In this document: piece by piece, positions 23,633 to 32,537 of the stretch | Layout: each line of letters opens with the position of its first letter | Numbering within the stretch: the first letter of the stretch is position 1 | From: Oehlia diaphana | Taxonomy: Eukaryota; Glomeromycota; Glomeromycetes; Glomerales; Glomeraceae | Assembly (NCBI GenBank): GCA_003833135.1 | Contig: QZLH01000117.1 | Coordinates: 7,977-40,513 of the forward strand | Length of the DNA: 32,537 nt | Direction: 5' to 3' | Translations under genes and position numbers: made by a program | The notes under the pieces: model-generated | What the model was told of the DNA's origin: nothing | Seen by the model: only the letters and a program-made list of their open reading frames with translations | Databases searched by the model: none

Positions 23633-25037
23633 ATGTTCACTCTTTATGTATGGGGTCCAGGCTGGGACCTTCCTTCTATTGACCCAGGTTGTTTGACAGT
23701 AATTGTTTACTTTCAACTTCTCGTGTCAGAAGAATGGGGTATCATTGAATGTAATAACCCAAATATCTCCCCAACGGGTATTGACCTTTTCCAGTCTTTT
23801 ATTATTATAAGGCGTTATATTATATTAACTTATCAAAACCACTATCAAATTTTCAACTTCTCAAGGGGAATTACCAGTATTGAAAGACGGAGTGGAATGG
23901 ATTGCGGGTGTAAACAACATAATTAGATATATGAAAAGAAAAGGGTTTGACGCAGACGAAAATTTGACAACTAGACAAAATGCTGATAGCGTTGCGCAAG
24001 TATCTAATGTTTGCACTACATTTTCACTGATAAATTTGTCAATTTCTATTAATTTTTTTATATAGATATGTGTCCCTTGTTGAAGATGGAATCTATGATT
24101 CTTTGGTAAGTTAATATAATTAGAAAAGATTATTGACTTACTAATATAATGATTATTATACTTAGTTATATTTATGGTACGCGGACACCAAAAATTTCAC
24201 GCAAGCAATAAGTCCTCTTTACGGAAGACTTCTTGCCTTTCCAATAAATTATTATATACCCAATCAAATGCGAGAGATTGCTAAAACAAGATTAGAAAAA
24301 TATGGTGTTATTTCCGTTGGAGATCAGGGTTTTCTCGTGGATAAAGAACTAAAGGTTTGAATTGATTTCTTTTTTTTGCAATTCACTATTTGTATACCGA
24401 TATTTATAGTTGATTTCGTATAGATGTATAAAGCTATAAGAAAATCCTATAAGGTATTATTGGACAAAATTCAGGATAATGAATTTTTCCTTGGGAATAA
24501 GTAAGTTTAAGGAAAATGTATATATATTGTTTTACAATTTATGAGCATTCTGATAATTTATTAAATTATCATAATAACAGCCTCTCTACACTAGACATAA
24601 TGGTATATGGGCATCTAGCAACTCATCTATATTCAGATCTCCCAAATCCAAGCCTAGCTATTATTCTTCGTACGGAATTTCCTAGGCTTGTAATATTTTG
24701 CGATCGCATGAAAGATCGACTTTCTGAAAAGGAAATTATTAAATTCCCAGCCAATGACCTTCCATCCGTCTTCACAGGAATTTTCAGATCTCCCCGTGCA
24801 TGGTTTAATAACACGCTCTGGCAAGCTAGAAACGTAGAAAAAGAAGAAAAATCCCAACTCCAAAAGGATTTTGAGAGAAAAAGAATTATATCAATTACTG
24901 GTGCAATTCTATTTATGGTCACTTATGTAATCTGGAATAAAATCGTTAGTATAGAAGTTATTTCCGAGAAAGACGACAAAGAAGAAAATGAATATTATGA
25001 TAATGACGACGACGACGACGACGATGACGACGACGAC

Positions 25038-25075
<38 letters not shown>

Positions 25076-25079
25076 GTAA
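23633..25079 (+). CDS. SAM37: Sam37/metaxin-like outer-mitochondrial-membrane import protein
   Basis: A subunit of the SAM/TOB machinery that inserts beta-barrel proteins into the outer mitochondrial membrane. Exons: 23633–23777, 23866–23995, 24066–24105, 24166–24354, 24424–24500 and 24581–25079, in phase, 359 residues. The N-terminal thioredoxin-like domain starts MFTLYVWGPGWDLPSIDP, with GELPVLKDGVEWIAGVNNII in exon 2. The GST-C-like helical part includes LYLWYADTKNFTQAISPLYG and STLDIMVYGHLATHL. A single C-terminal membrane segment (ITGAILFMVTYVIW) follows a basic stretch. The second intron works only with a GC–AG pair (GCAAGT donor at 23996). After the membrane segment the protein ends in an acidic tail with 23 consecutive Asp and a final Glu, encoded by a GAY repeat. 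The choice between the names metaxin and Sam37 is uncertain. Confidence 0.85.
25005..25076 (+). repeat. (GAC/GAT)23 microsatellite coding for poly-Asp
   Basis: Twenty-three Asp codons in a row, GAC-rich at first and pure GAT in the last twelve, end with GAG and the stop. The pure GAT part is what recent slippage would give; the mixed part looks older. Confidence 0.9.
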
Positions 25080-25293
25080 AGTTTGATTTGAGTAATATCA
25101 GAAAATTTATTATCTTTTTATCTTTTTCACTTGTTTCATTATGTAAAGATACACATGACCTACAAATTAATAGAATTGGAGTCCAAAATAAATAAAAAAA
25201 AAAAAACGAAAAGTGTATACTGATATTTCTCTCGTAATGTTAGAAATATGATATTCATTCTGATATTTGCTATCCAAAAATGTACAAATATAT

Positions 25294-25972
25294 CTAATGG
25301 TGCCCATGACCTTCGTTTTCACTACCAATAAAATCAAGTTTGAATATTTGACCACATTCGGGGCATCTGTCAAATTCATGATTTTTATCAACACCTAACC
25401 AAACTGTCTCATGAGAATCAACAGGGAATCCTATGGAATAAAAAATTACTTTGATTTCCTTAAATTTTGAATTAAAATTTAAAAATAAATATTTATAAGA
25501 AGGCATACCAGTACAGCCGACAAAACGTACAGGATCCACACTCTTTACCATAACAGGTTCCTTTTTTGTACCCACTGCAGTAATTTTCAAAGGACTAAGG
25601 TCGTATATATCCTTGCCTTCTAACTTACTAAGTAATTCAGCACGTTCGATACCAGTAGCTTGATCTATGTCATCAGCAACGGTACCCGGCTTTGCACCGG
25701 GACCAAAAAAGTTGCTACTCAATTCTAAAATCAAAAGTATTGGATTTAATTATCAAATTAAAAGAACTATCCAATTAAATTAAATAACATTTTCCCAAGT
25801 TTTGATACAGCTCATTTATCTACATATATTAAAAAATTGAAAGTTTACCTCCAAAACGAGGACTAAGGACCGAGAATGCTCTAGCTTTTGAAGAATGAGG
25901 TTGCCTAATAACGCCTCTAGAAACTATTGTCCTTACTGAACCAACTGTACTACGAAGAGCTGAAGACAACAT
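25294..25972 (-). CDS. COX4: Cytochrome c oxidase subunit Cox4 (mammalian COX5B)
   Basis: A nuclear-encoded zinc-binding subunit of respiratory complex IV on the matrix side. Exons 25849–25972, 25509–25724 and 25294–25430 join in phase to 158 residues, the family's usual size. The N terminus (MLSSALRSTVGSVRTIVSRG) is rich in Arg and Ser with no acidic residue, a good mitochondrial presequence. The mature part shows GPGAKPGTVADDIDQATGIER, split here for length as GPGAKPGTVADD then IDQATGIERAEL. It then has VGCTGFPVDSHETVW and FDRCPECGQIFKLDFIG; the CxxC of the latter plus the earlier Cys form the zinc site. It ends in a short His-rich HGHH. Gene and motifs look intact. It converges with SAM37 across about 214 bases. 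Confidence 0.96.
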
Positions 25973-26199
25973 AGCTTTATTATGAAGTAAAGGAGCTCAA
26001 AAAAAAAAAAAAATAATGGGCGGATCAACTTCAACTAATTTCATATGATCAACCATCCATCTGGCCGTCAATTGGTTGTAATAATCATGTTTTCGATTCC
26101 GGCAGTTTTTGCGCTAAAAAAACAATTTAATTCATTGACGTCAGATAAATATGACAACTTTTTATACTAACAAAGCACTCTAAATTTAATAATGTTTAA

Positions 26200-26563
26200 A
26201 AATGACGACACAGAATTAAAATTAAAATTGACGATTTGAATTAGATTCAACGAGTTAAGTTTTATTAGAGGAGTTCGAAGATTTTGGGCAATCATGTTTC
26301 TACAAATAGTGTTAGAAATATTTTTAAAATTGATGATAGTGAATAGCACGTATAAAGCAGTAATTAAAAGGTATGTACTTTCTTCAAGAATCTGAAATGA
26401 TTTGGAGCGCAGTATTAAAAGAATGTTCATAAAAATCTTTGAATTTCATTAATTTCATAAATACCGCAAATCCGATTATTGTTTCAAAGTGTTTCATATA
26501 CCGGAACCCACTAGTTAAACTGATACTTGCTCTCGTGAATTTATCTGAAATCGCATTTCAAGG
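26200..26563 (+). pseudogene. Decayed partial duplicate of the endonuclease V gene
   Basis: Several blocks match the intact EndoV gene in the same order. ACAGAATTAAAAT (26210) matches exon 2; GAGTTAAGTT followed by GGAGTT (26250–26275) matches the GGVD region; a stretch around 26300–26345 matches the [13 protein letters not shown] region; TGATTTGGAGCGCAGTA (26398) matches the end of exon 3; ATACCGGAACCCACTAG (26498) matches IPEPTR; and the last block matches the SREFIR end. Sequence corresponding to the third intron (TTCATTAATTTCATA) is retained, so this was a DNA-level copy and not a retrocopy. A large part of exon 3, including the [11 protein letters not shown] region, is missing and many stops and frameshifts are present, so it cannot encode EndoV. 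Confidence 0.85.
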
Positions 26564-28520
26564 TAAATAATTATTTTAATGTTTTGATCAAGGATTACCA
26601 TATTATAAAGCATTACAGAAAATAAAGCCTATCCATAAATAGATAAACTAATTCAGATATGGCAGATAAACTGAGAGGAATAGGGGAAAATGAAAACTAA
26701 AGGAAAAATATGAAAACTCCAATTTAACTTCCAAAAAACTTACAATATTCTCTAATTTATGTGAGTATAGCTTGAATTTCACTTTATAATATATCTTTCT
26801 TGAAAAATCTTTTATCTGATTTCAAATAAGTTTTTAAGATTTTTGAATAGAAGCTTTAACATTATTAACATGTTCTTTAAAAATGGGTTTCAACTTTTTT
26901 ATATAAGTTAAAAGAAGTGTGGTAAAATTTTACAATTCAAATTTGCCATTTTCAAAATATACAAGTTTATATTTTTCTTTATCTGTTGAAACAAAAATAT
27001 TTATATATATATAATTCAGAAATTTTTTTTTATAAATTATAAAAAAAAGGAAAAAACATATAATATAATCCTGGATATTTCTAAACAACTCATACTGGTG
27101 ATTTAAAGCAAACATAGCATAGCATTTTTATTTTAACATTTATATATAAAGATATAAAGTTTACAATTACAAATTAAAATAAAAAGAAATATTAAATAAA
27201 CTAAAAATAAAATTATATAATTTTCTAAGAAGATATTAAAACAAATAAGATATTTAAAAATAAAATTACTATTGCATTAATACTTTTTAAATCATCCCTT
27301 ACAATATATTGAAATGCAACTATACTGATTAAATGAAAGTAAAATCATATACTATAAAAATTGATATTTAGACTTGCAAAAGTTATTATTTAATAATATT
27401 ATTTAATAACCTATAAAATCTTAAAAATAATTATTAAGATAAACTATATTTGATTAAGTCATTTAACTATTTAACAGAAAAGTCATGTAGGATCCCAAAC
27501 ATTTTTAAACTAATTTATACTGGTAATTTAGAATAAATTGACTCTTTTTTAATTTTTTAAAGAATTAGTTTTTTTGTGATTTTCTTAGTATCTAATGATT
27601 CAATTTTGATAAATATTAAACTTTATAAAATAAAAAAATTTATTTAAATTAGATCATTAAATGCTAAAATACAGTAATTACAAAAAAACAGAAAACAAAA
27701 AAAAAAGCAAATTTAATTAATTTAGCAAAAAATTAATTATAAATAATTTTATATTAAATGTTCAGAATTTTAATTACATAATATAATTAAGATTACAAAT
27801 TAAATTTATTTTAAAATTTGATAATAGTTTAACCTTTATTAAAACTATTTAAACTATTAATAAAATATTTCAACATTATCTAAACTTAATAATTGTTTAA
27901 ACTTTTTAACATATTTATTACTATAATTTTAATATAATTTTGACAATTATTATACTTTTAATTATTTTTTTAATTTTTTCTCTATAAAGGTATATCATAT
28001 TTATTAATAATAATATTAAAGTAATACAATATATTTATAAAAGTAAAAATAAAGTATTCTAAATAAATTTAAACATTATTAATATACTGCCCTTCTGAAG
28101 GAAAAGATTAACCAATTACTTTATAATTAAAGGTGATGTATCATAAAAAATCTAAAAATTTGACCAATAACCTTTCTATTTAAACACTAAACTAGTATTC
28201 TATAGCTTTTAACATGAACTTACTATTTTATCTACTTTATTAATCATTAATTTAGATTTGTTAGCCTATTTTTTTATCTTAGAATTAATTCCTTTAAGTC
28301 AACTAATTTTACATTCCTATACTTCTGTATAGATTTTTTAAAGTCAAAAATTAATTTGTTAACTAAACTATTTAATAATCTTATTTTATCTTTATCTAAT
28401 GTTTTAAAACTTTTAAATAAATTAACCAAATAAGTAGTGTTTTGAAATACATTAATATATTAATATATTAATGTATTTTAGGATACTATTTGTTCAAAAC
28501 TAATATATTCTAAAACACTA
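26564..28520. other. Long AT-rich region without genes
   Basis: About 2 kb with AT content above that of the gene-dense part. A degenerate direct repeat occurs at 27071–27114 and 27488–27540, sharing ATACTGGT followed by ATTTA and preceded by an AAAC block. Open frames (for example 26930–27115 on the minus strand) are low-complexity I, F, Y and K strings. No RNA gene is seen. Confidence 0.5.
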
Positions 28521-28524
28521 TAAT

Positions 28525-28657
28525 AGGGGTTTTCACAAAAAACATGATTGAGATTGAGATTTCATATAAAATTTTCAATCTTATTATATTATTAAAATTA
28601 AAAATTTTATATGAAATTAAAATTTCAATCTCAATTACATTTTTTGTGAAGGCCTTT
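28525..28657. mobile_element. Small foldback (MITE-like) element
   Basis: The left arm from about 28526 (GGGGTTTTCACAAAAAA, then GATTGAGATTGAGATTTCAT) is the imperfect reverse complement of the right arm ending near 28657, with a short AT centre at about 28575–28600. The total is about 130 bases. The ends are AGGGG and GGCCTTT; flanks are TAATA-like but the target duplication is not clear. Confidence 0.6.
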
Positions 28658-29070
28658 AATATATTATATTAATATGTATTAAAACAGGATTTTGCTTACT
28701 TATAATAAAGATTACTGTAAAAAATTGGTCTTTACTAATGATTTTTACCTTACTTTTTTCTTAAATTTTATTGGTTAATTAGCTAAAAAGAAAAAAAATC
28801 ATAATAATATACATCAGCAAGTTTAAAAGTATTGATTTACACCAGTATATGTATTGATCAATACTAGTTAGTTGTTCAACGTGATTTATAATATTAATCA
28901 ATACCTGTATACTGGAGTATACCAATACATAATGTTAATATATGCATTGCTTAACTCTAATATATAGTTCAATATATTATATACTATTGTTCAACGCTAT
29001 TAAATATTACCATTAATATATGGTAACTTCTTATACTGAAGTTTATTAATTTTTTTTTTTTATTTTTATT
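28658..29070. other. AT-rich region with small palindromes
   Basis: GTATTGATCAATAC at about 28851–28864 is a perfect palindrome, and related ATCAATACC and CCAATAC pieces recur to 28930. TTGTTCAACG occurs twice, about 115 bases apart (near 28872 and 28988). The pieces look like remnants of another foldback family. No gene is seen. Confidence 0.4.
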
Positions 29071-29071
29071 T

Positions 29072-29140
29072 ACTTTAAGAATCAAACCAGATAACTCAGT
29101 TATCATGTCTCATGACCTAACAACTGAGCTATCTAATTTT
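29072..29140 (-). repeat. tRNA-like remnant (possible SINE head) with A-rich tail
   Basis: Read on the minus strand, TAGCTCAGTTG (29123–29133) is a perfect RNA polymerase III A-box, and GGTTTGATTC (29081–29090) is a B-box with one C-to-T change, about 40 bases apart as in a tRNA. The anticodon arm is not normal: TCATG AGA CATGA has a 3-base loop, and the T and acceptor stems pair poorly, so it is not a functional tRNA. On the minus strand it is followed by an A-rich tail (29044–29071), which suggests a retroposed tRNA-derived element. Confidence 0.55.
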
Positions 29141-29307
29141 TTTTTAATTAAGAGTTATTATAGCTTATATTTATAATAAATAGAAATAAAGTTTAAAACT
29201 TAAACCTGCAGCATCTGCAGTCGCAGCTATTGTTCAATCATTAAAATGATCAGTCTACAAGATTAAACTATAATCTTGAAAGTCTCTTTAGAAATATAAT
29301 AAAAGAT

Positions 29308-29945
29308 GAAATGTTACTCAACATTTCATTTTTTTTTTCTATAGTTATAATGAAACGTTGCTTAACATTTTATTTTTTATTTTTTTTTTATAGTTATATA
29401 ATGAAACATTAGGTAATGTTTTCATTTTTTTGTTAAAAAAAAAACTTTATTTTTTAATAAAACGTTCACTTACATTTCATTTTAAATTTTATTGTCAAAA
29501 CTTTTCTATACATAACGTTTTAAAATTTTCTTTTATTTTTTTTGAAATGTTTTTTTAATTTTTATATCAGAACGTTTATTAATGTTCTGATTTTTTAATA
29601 TTTTTTTTTAATTTTTATATCAGAACATTGTTAACATTCTGATTTTTAATATTTTTTTAAATTTCTATTAAATATTTGTAAACGGTTTGATTTATTTATT
29701 TTTCATTCTTTATCAAAACGTTTATTAATATTTTGATTCTTTTTTTTTAATTTACTTTTTTTATCAAAACATTTTTAAATGTTTTTTAATTTGATTTTTA
29801 TCAAATTACTTTCTCACAGACAAAATTTTGAAGGTAACCCTTTAAAAATTTTTAATTATTTGTCTTTAATGAAATGTGTCTAACATTTTAATTTTTTGTT
29901 ATTTTTTTAATTTATTTTAACAAAACATGATTAATGTTTTATTTT
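29308..29945. repeat. Array of short imperfect hairpins, spacing about 50 bases
   Basis: A motif of the form rAAACgTTnnTTAAtgTTTy, a weak palindrome, recurs about a dozen times. Examples are GAAATGTTACTCAACATTTC at 29308, CAGAACGTTTATTAATGTTC at 29569, CAGAACATTGTTAACATTCT at 29621, and CAAAACGTTTATTAATATTT at 29714. Poly-T spacers separate the copies. Each copy resembles the 3' part of the intron-like units that follow at 29960–30860, so this looks like a degenerate extension of that array. Confidence 0.65.
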
Positions 29946-29959
29946 TCTTTCTTTTTTAG

Positions 29960-30860
29960 ATTCGCAAATTTCTGAAGAATTTTCTAAATGAGATTTTGAA
30001 GGTAAAACTTCAAAATCTCTTCTTTATTTTTTATTTTAAAGAAATGTTAACTAATGAGTTTCGCAACATTCGTTGCAAAATTTTATTCTTTTTATTTTTA
30101 AAGAAACGTAATTAATATTTCTTTTTTTATTTTGTAGATCTATGAATTTTTAGATAGACAAAATAATGGTAAGTTTTAAAACAAAACGTTGCAAAACTTT
30201 AATTTTTTTTATTTTTAAAGAAACAATATTAATGTTTCTTTCTTTCTCTTTTTGTAAGTATCAGACTTTGGAGTAGAATGGTAAGTTTTACGATAAATGT
30301 TGCAAAACTTTATTTGTTTAATTTTTTCTTTAAGAAACGTTCTAACTGAACATTTTTCTTTTTTTTTGTAGATTCAATTTTTGAGAATATGGAAATTCAG
30401 ATAATAGTATGTTTCATAATATTTTTTCATTACAAAACTTCCATTTTTTTTACTTTTTTTAATTAAAAAATGTTTACTGACATTTTCATTATCTTTTTTT
30501 TATTAGGCTTTAGATTTTAAATTGTGAATGGTAATGGGTAAATTTTGCAACAAAATGTTGCAAAACTTTGGCAGATTTTAATATTATACTAATGGTTTTC
30601 TTTTTTATTTTTGTAAACTTCAGATAAGGTACTTGGATAATTAGATCAGTTAGATTGTAAGTTTTATTTTACAAAATTTTATTTCTTTTTAGTTTGAAAT
30701 ATTTTCTAATGTTTTTTATATTTTTTATAGTGATGTTCAGGACTTTTGAGGCATCGATTAAAAGCATTGATATATAAAAATAGTAAGTTTCATTGCAAAA
30801 CTTTACCATTATCTATTTTTTTACTGATTAAACATTTTAAACATTTCTTTTATTATTTAG
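29960..30860 (+). repeat. Tandem array of intron-like units around tiny exon-like blocks
   Basis: Seven units of about 110–130 bases follow each other. Each has a GTAAGTTTT-like donor, a GTTGCAAAACTTTA-like box 15–25 bases on, a GAAACgTTnnTAAtGTTTC-like hairpin, a T-rich tract and a TTTTGTAG-like acceptor. The exon-like blocks between them are 22–52 bases: 29960–30001, 30138–30168, 30259–30280, 30372–30406, 30507–30530, 30624–30656 and 30731–30782. Blocks 1, 2 and 4 are each open in only one frame, and those frames join correctly if block 3 is skipped (about 36 residues). Blocks 5 and 6 contain stops. No first exon or signal peptide is identified. It may be a decayed micro-exon gene or a repeat that mimics one. 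Confidence 0.5.
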
Positions 30861-30899
30861 GAATAATTGTTTTTGAATATTTGAAAACTTTTTTTTTTA

Positions 30900-31134
30900 T
30901 TCAATTATTTAGATTTCATTAGACAATATATATTAATATAATTATTACATTTTCCACCTTATTATGGTTAAGTCATCAGGGCGCTATATCAATGGAAATT
31001 TAGTACATTGATCGCTTAAAAATCTGTAGCTATCTAATTATAACAAGAGGATTAATTTTTAGGCAATTAGACAAATTAACATAGATAATAATGTATTTGT
31101 ATTGTACTATATGTATCATAAGTAAATTTACAAT
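30900..31134. other. AT-rich spacer
   Basis: This lies between the intron-like array and the next foldback element. It is AT-rich apart from a short segment near 30976–30990 (GTCATCAGGGCGCTATATC). No gene, RNA or repeat with clear ends is seen. Confidence 0.4.
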
Positions 31135-31142
31135 CATATTTT

Positions 31143-31436
31143 AGGACCCCAGATATCTTCAAAACAGGTCATAAGTCACACTTTCGGCAGATTGACCCAT
31201 TTTTCAGGGTTCAAAAAATCGTTTTTTGTAAATATCTCGGCATCCAGTGGTCCAATTTTGATGAACTTTTTTTTAAATTGTAGAGCTAATTGAGGGTTAC
31301 AAAATAAAAAAAAATTCATTAAAATTGAATTACTGGATGCTAAGATATTTACAAAAAACGATTTTTTGAGTTTCAGCAAAAAGGGTGTTTTTGGCCAAAG
31401 TCCATTATGACCTTTATATTAGATATCCGGGGTCCT
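31143..31436. mobile_element. 294-bp foldback MITE with 8-bp target duplication
   Basis: The terminal inverted repeats are AGGACCCCAGATATCT (31143–31158) and AGATATCCGGGGTCCT (31421–31436), with one mismatch. Exact 8-bp direct repeats CATATTTT flank it (31135–31142 and 31437–31444). A second, internal inverted repeat covers about 31207–31245 and 31330–31365 (AAAAAATCGTTTTTTGTAAA and its complement, then CATCCAGT / ACTGGATG), so most of the element folds on itself. No transposase is present. An 8-bp duplication fits hAT-type or some other DNA transposases, but the ends alone do not decide the superfamily. The 67-codon minus-strand frame inside is a by-product of the palindrome. Confidence 0.85.
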
Positions 31437-31444
31437 CATATTTT

Positions 31445-32170
31445 ATATTAATAAATTAATACTAAAAATACCATTGCTATATGCATTTTTAATATCAATA
31501 TACACGTTTTATACATTTTAATCTATTGTTGTTTTACTATATGTAGCTTTACACTTAAATAAGTATTATTTTACATTTTTAAGTGGTGTTGATTGACAAA
31601 GGGTTTATATCTCTACACTTTTTAGTATTGAGCAACATATGGCATTTTTCAACACTTTTTATGCCTATTTAAAACTTCCTAATGTAATATAAAATTTTTT
31701 TTTATAGTTAGATCTGCAAAGAATTTTATATATAATTTTTATCTTAAGTCTAAGGTAATTTATCTTATAAATAAGCAAAATTTTATTAAGACGTTATAAT
31801 CTATTAATTAATACAATTGACCTTCTATAGTCACTTCTTATCTAATCATATCCTCCTATATAAGCATATTTGCATTAGTCCAAATTACTAATAAATATAT
31901 TAAAAATACCTCTTCTTTAATTACATCTAAGGATAACAAAAGTTTGAAAAAACTGAGCTGATCATCTCAGTTTAAATTAAGTTTTATAAAACTCAGTTTG
32001 AAAAATGGGACTAATGTAAAATGGTTTAAAATTCGGGATAATCTTAATATAAAATAGTTTAAAAAACCAACTTTTAAAAACTGGTTTAACAATCAGTTTA
32101 TCCAATCAATTTATTTAATCAAATAAATATCAATCATCTTGATCTATTAATCTACATTATATATATGTAG
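31445..32170. other. AT-rich region with short direct repeats
   Basis: No gene is seen. Near 31950–32100, GAGCTGATCATCTCAG is a near-palindrome, and a unit containing TAAAATGGTTTAAAA is repeated in diverged form (TAAAATAGTTTAAAA) about 40 bases later. Confidence 0.4.
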
Positions 32171-32175
32171 GGTTC

Positions 32176-32206
32176 TGCAAAATATCTGATCTGATCTGAT
32201 CTGATT
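32176..32206. repeat. TCTGA pentanucleotide repeat
   Basis: The unit TCTGA is repeated about four times in tandem, then continues as degraded GATTTGGATTTGATCTG. It leads into the GGACC/GGTCC palindrome cluster that follows. Confidence 0.7.
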
Positions 32207-32271
32207 TGGATTTGATCTGTTAAATTTAGATTGAATTAGATATTCATGATCTGTGGATAGGAATGGTAAAT

Positions 32272-32365
32272 AAAGTCCTAGGTCTTGGACCTAAAGACCT
32301 GGTCCAAGGACCTGGTCTGCAGATCTTTAAGTCCAAATTTTGGACTAAAAGCGGACCAGGTCCTA
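32272..32365. repeat. Nested GGACC/GGTCC palindrome cluster
   Basis: AGGACCTGGTC (32307–32317) and its exact complement GACCAGGTCCT (32354–32364) enclose an inner palindrome AGTCCAAATTTTGGACT (about 32330–32346). To the left there are more GGTCTTGGACC and GACCTGGTCCAAGG units. The cluster is much more GC-rich than its surroundings. It could be the terminus of an element that continues beyond this window. Confidence 0.65.
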
Positions 32366-32537
32366 AAAAGTTCTAGCCAATAAAGTATCAATACATATTA
32401 TATAGGTTATAAAAGATCTATATAAAACTACATTATTTTTAAATTATATATGTATAGTTTTCTGTAAATTTGATTTTAGTAATGATAAATTATAAAAAAA
32501 TGCACTGCAATATTGCAATACAATTTTTATATTATTA

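Noticed and set aside
24623..24922. Minus-strand ORFs opposite SAM37 exon 6
   Set aside because: They are antisense shadows of a conserved coding exon.
29072..29140. Functional tRNA gene
   Set aside because: A- and B-box survive, but the anticodon loop has only 3 bases in the best pairing and the acceptor and T stems do not close. A SINE-like or pseudo-tRNA call fits better.
29308..30860. CRISPR-like array
   Set aside because: Repeats are imperfect, unit spacing changes from about 50 to about 115 bases, blocks are bounded by splice-like signals, and the window is clearly eukaryotic.
31176..31379. 67-codon minus-strand ORF
   Set aside because: It lies entirely inside the 294-bp foldback element, and its length follows from the palindromic structure.

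Overview
The window looks like nuclear DNA of a fungus with a very AT-rich, intron-dense genome. Short GT–AG introns (about 60–100 bases) split most genes, and intergenic DNA is extremely AT-rich and full of foldback repeats. The protein set (Spc24, a Jsn1/Puf1-type RRM–PUF protein, a Sam37/metaxin protein, a Cox4-type subunit, an Ime4/METTL3 m6A writer) is fungal. The AT bias, an m6A writer, endonuclease V and a plant-type glucuronokinase together suggest an early-diverging lineage; a glomeromycotinan such as Rhizophagus is my best guess. That is inference, not a database match.

Layout. Bases 1–2050 are repeat-rich and include an 873-bp Tc1/mariner-like foldback element. Bases 2053–26000 are gene-dense: glucose-6-phosphate isomerase (+), Spc24 (-), a 1.76-kb gap with one doubtful small membrane ORF, the RRM–PUF protein (+), an F-box protein (-), mitochondrial aspartyl-tRNA synthetase (-), glucuronokinase (+), METTL3 (-), endonuclease V (+), tRNA-dihydrouridine synthase Dus1 (-), Sam37/metaxin (+) and cytochrome c oxidase subunit Cox4 (-). 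Three divergent pairs share short intergenic regions: AspRS/glucuronokinase and DUS1/SAM37 about 150 bp each, METTL3/EndoV about 227 bp. Bases 26200–26563 hold a decayed, intron-retaining partial copy of the endonuclease V gene. From there to the end I see no intact gene. That stretch holds foldback elements (one with clean 8-bp target duplications), a tRNA-like/SINE-like remnant, and a 1.6-kb array of hairpins that grades into a string of tiny exon-like blocks separated by near-identical intron-like units.

Functional themes. Bases 18–23.5 kb put three RNA-modification-related enzymes side by side: METTL3 (m6A), EndoV (inosine-directed nuclease) and Dus1 (dihydrouridine). A PUF mRNA-binding protein and an aminoacyl-tRNA synthetase lie within 12 kb of them. 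Three proteins act in mitochondria (AspRS, Sam37, Cox4). Gene models were assembled by hand from reading frames, splice-site consensus and remembered family motifs; exon borders were checked for phase, but no alignment could be run.
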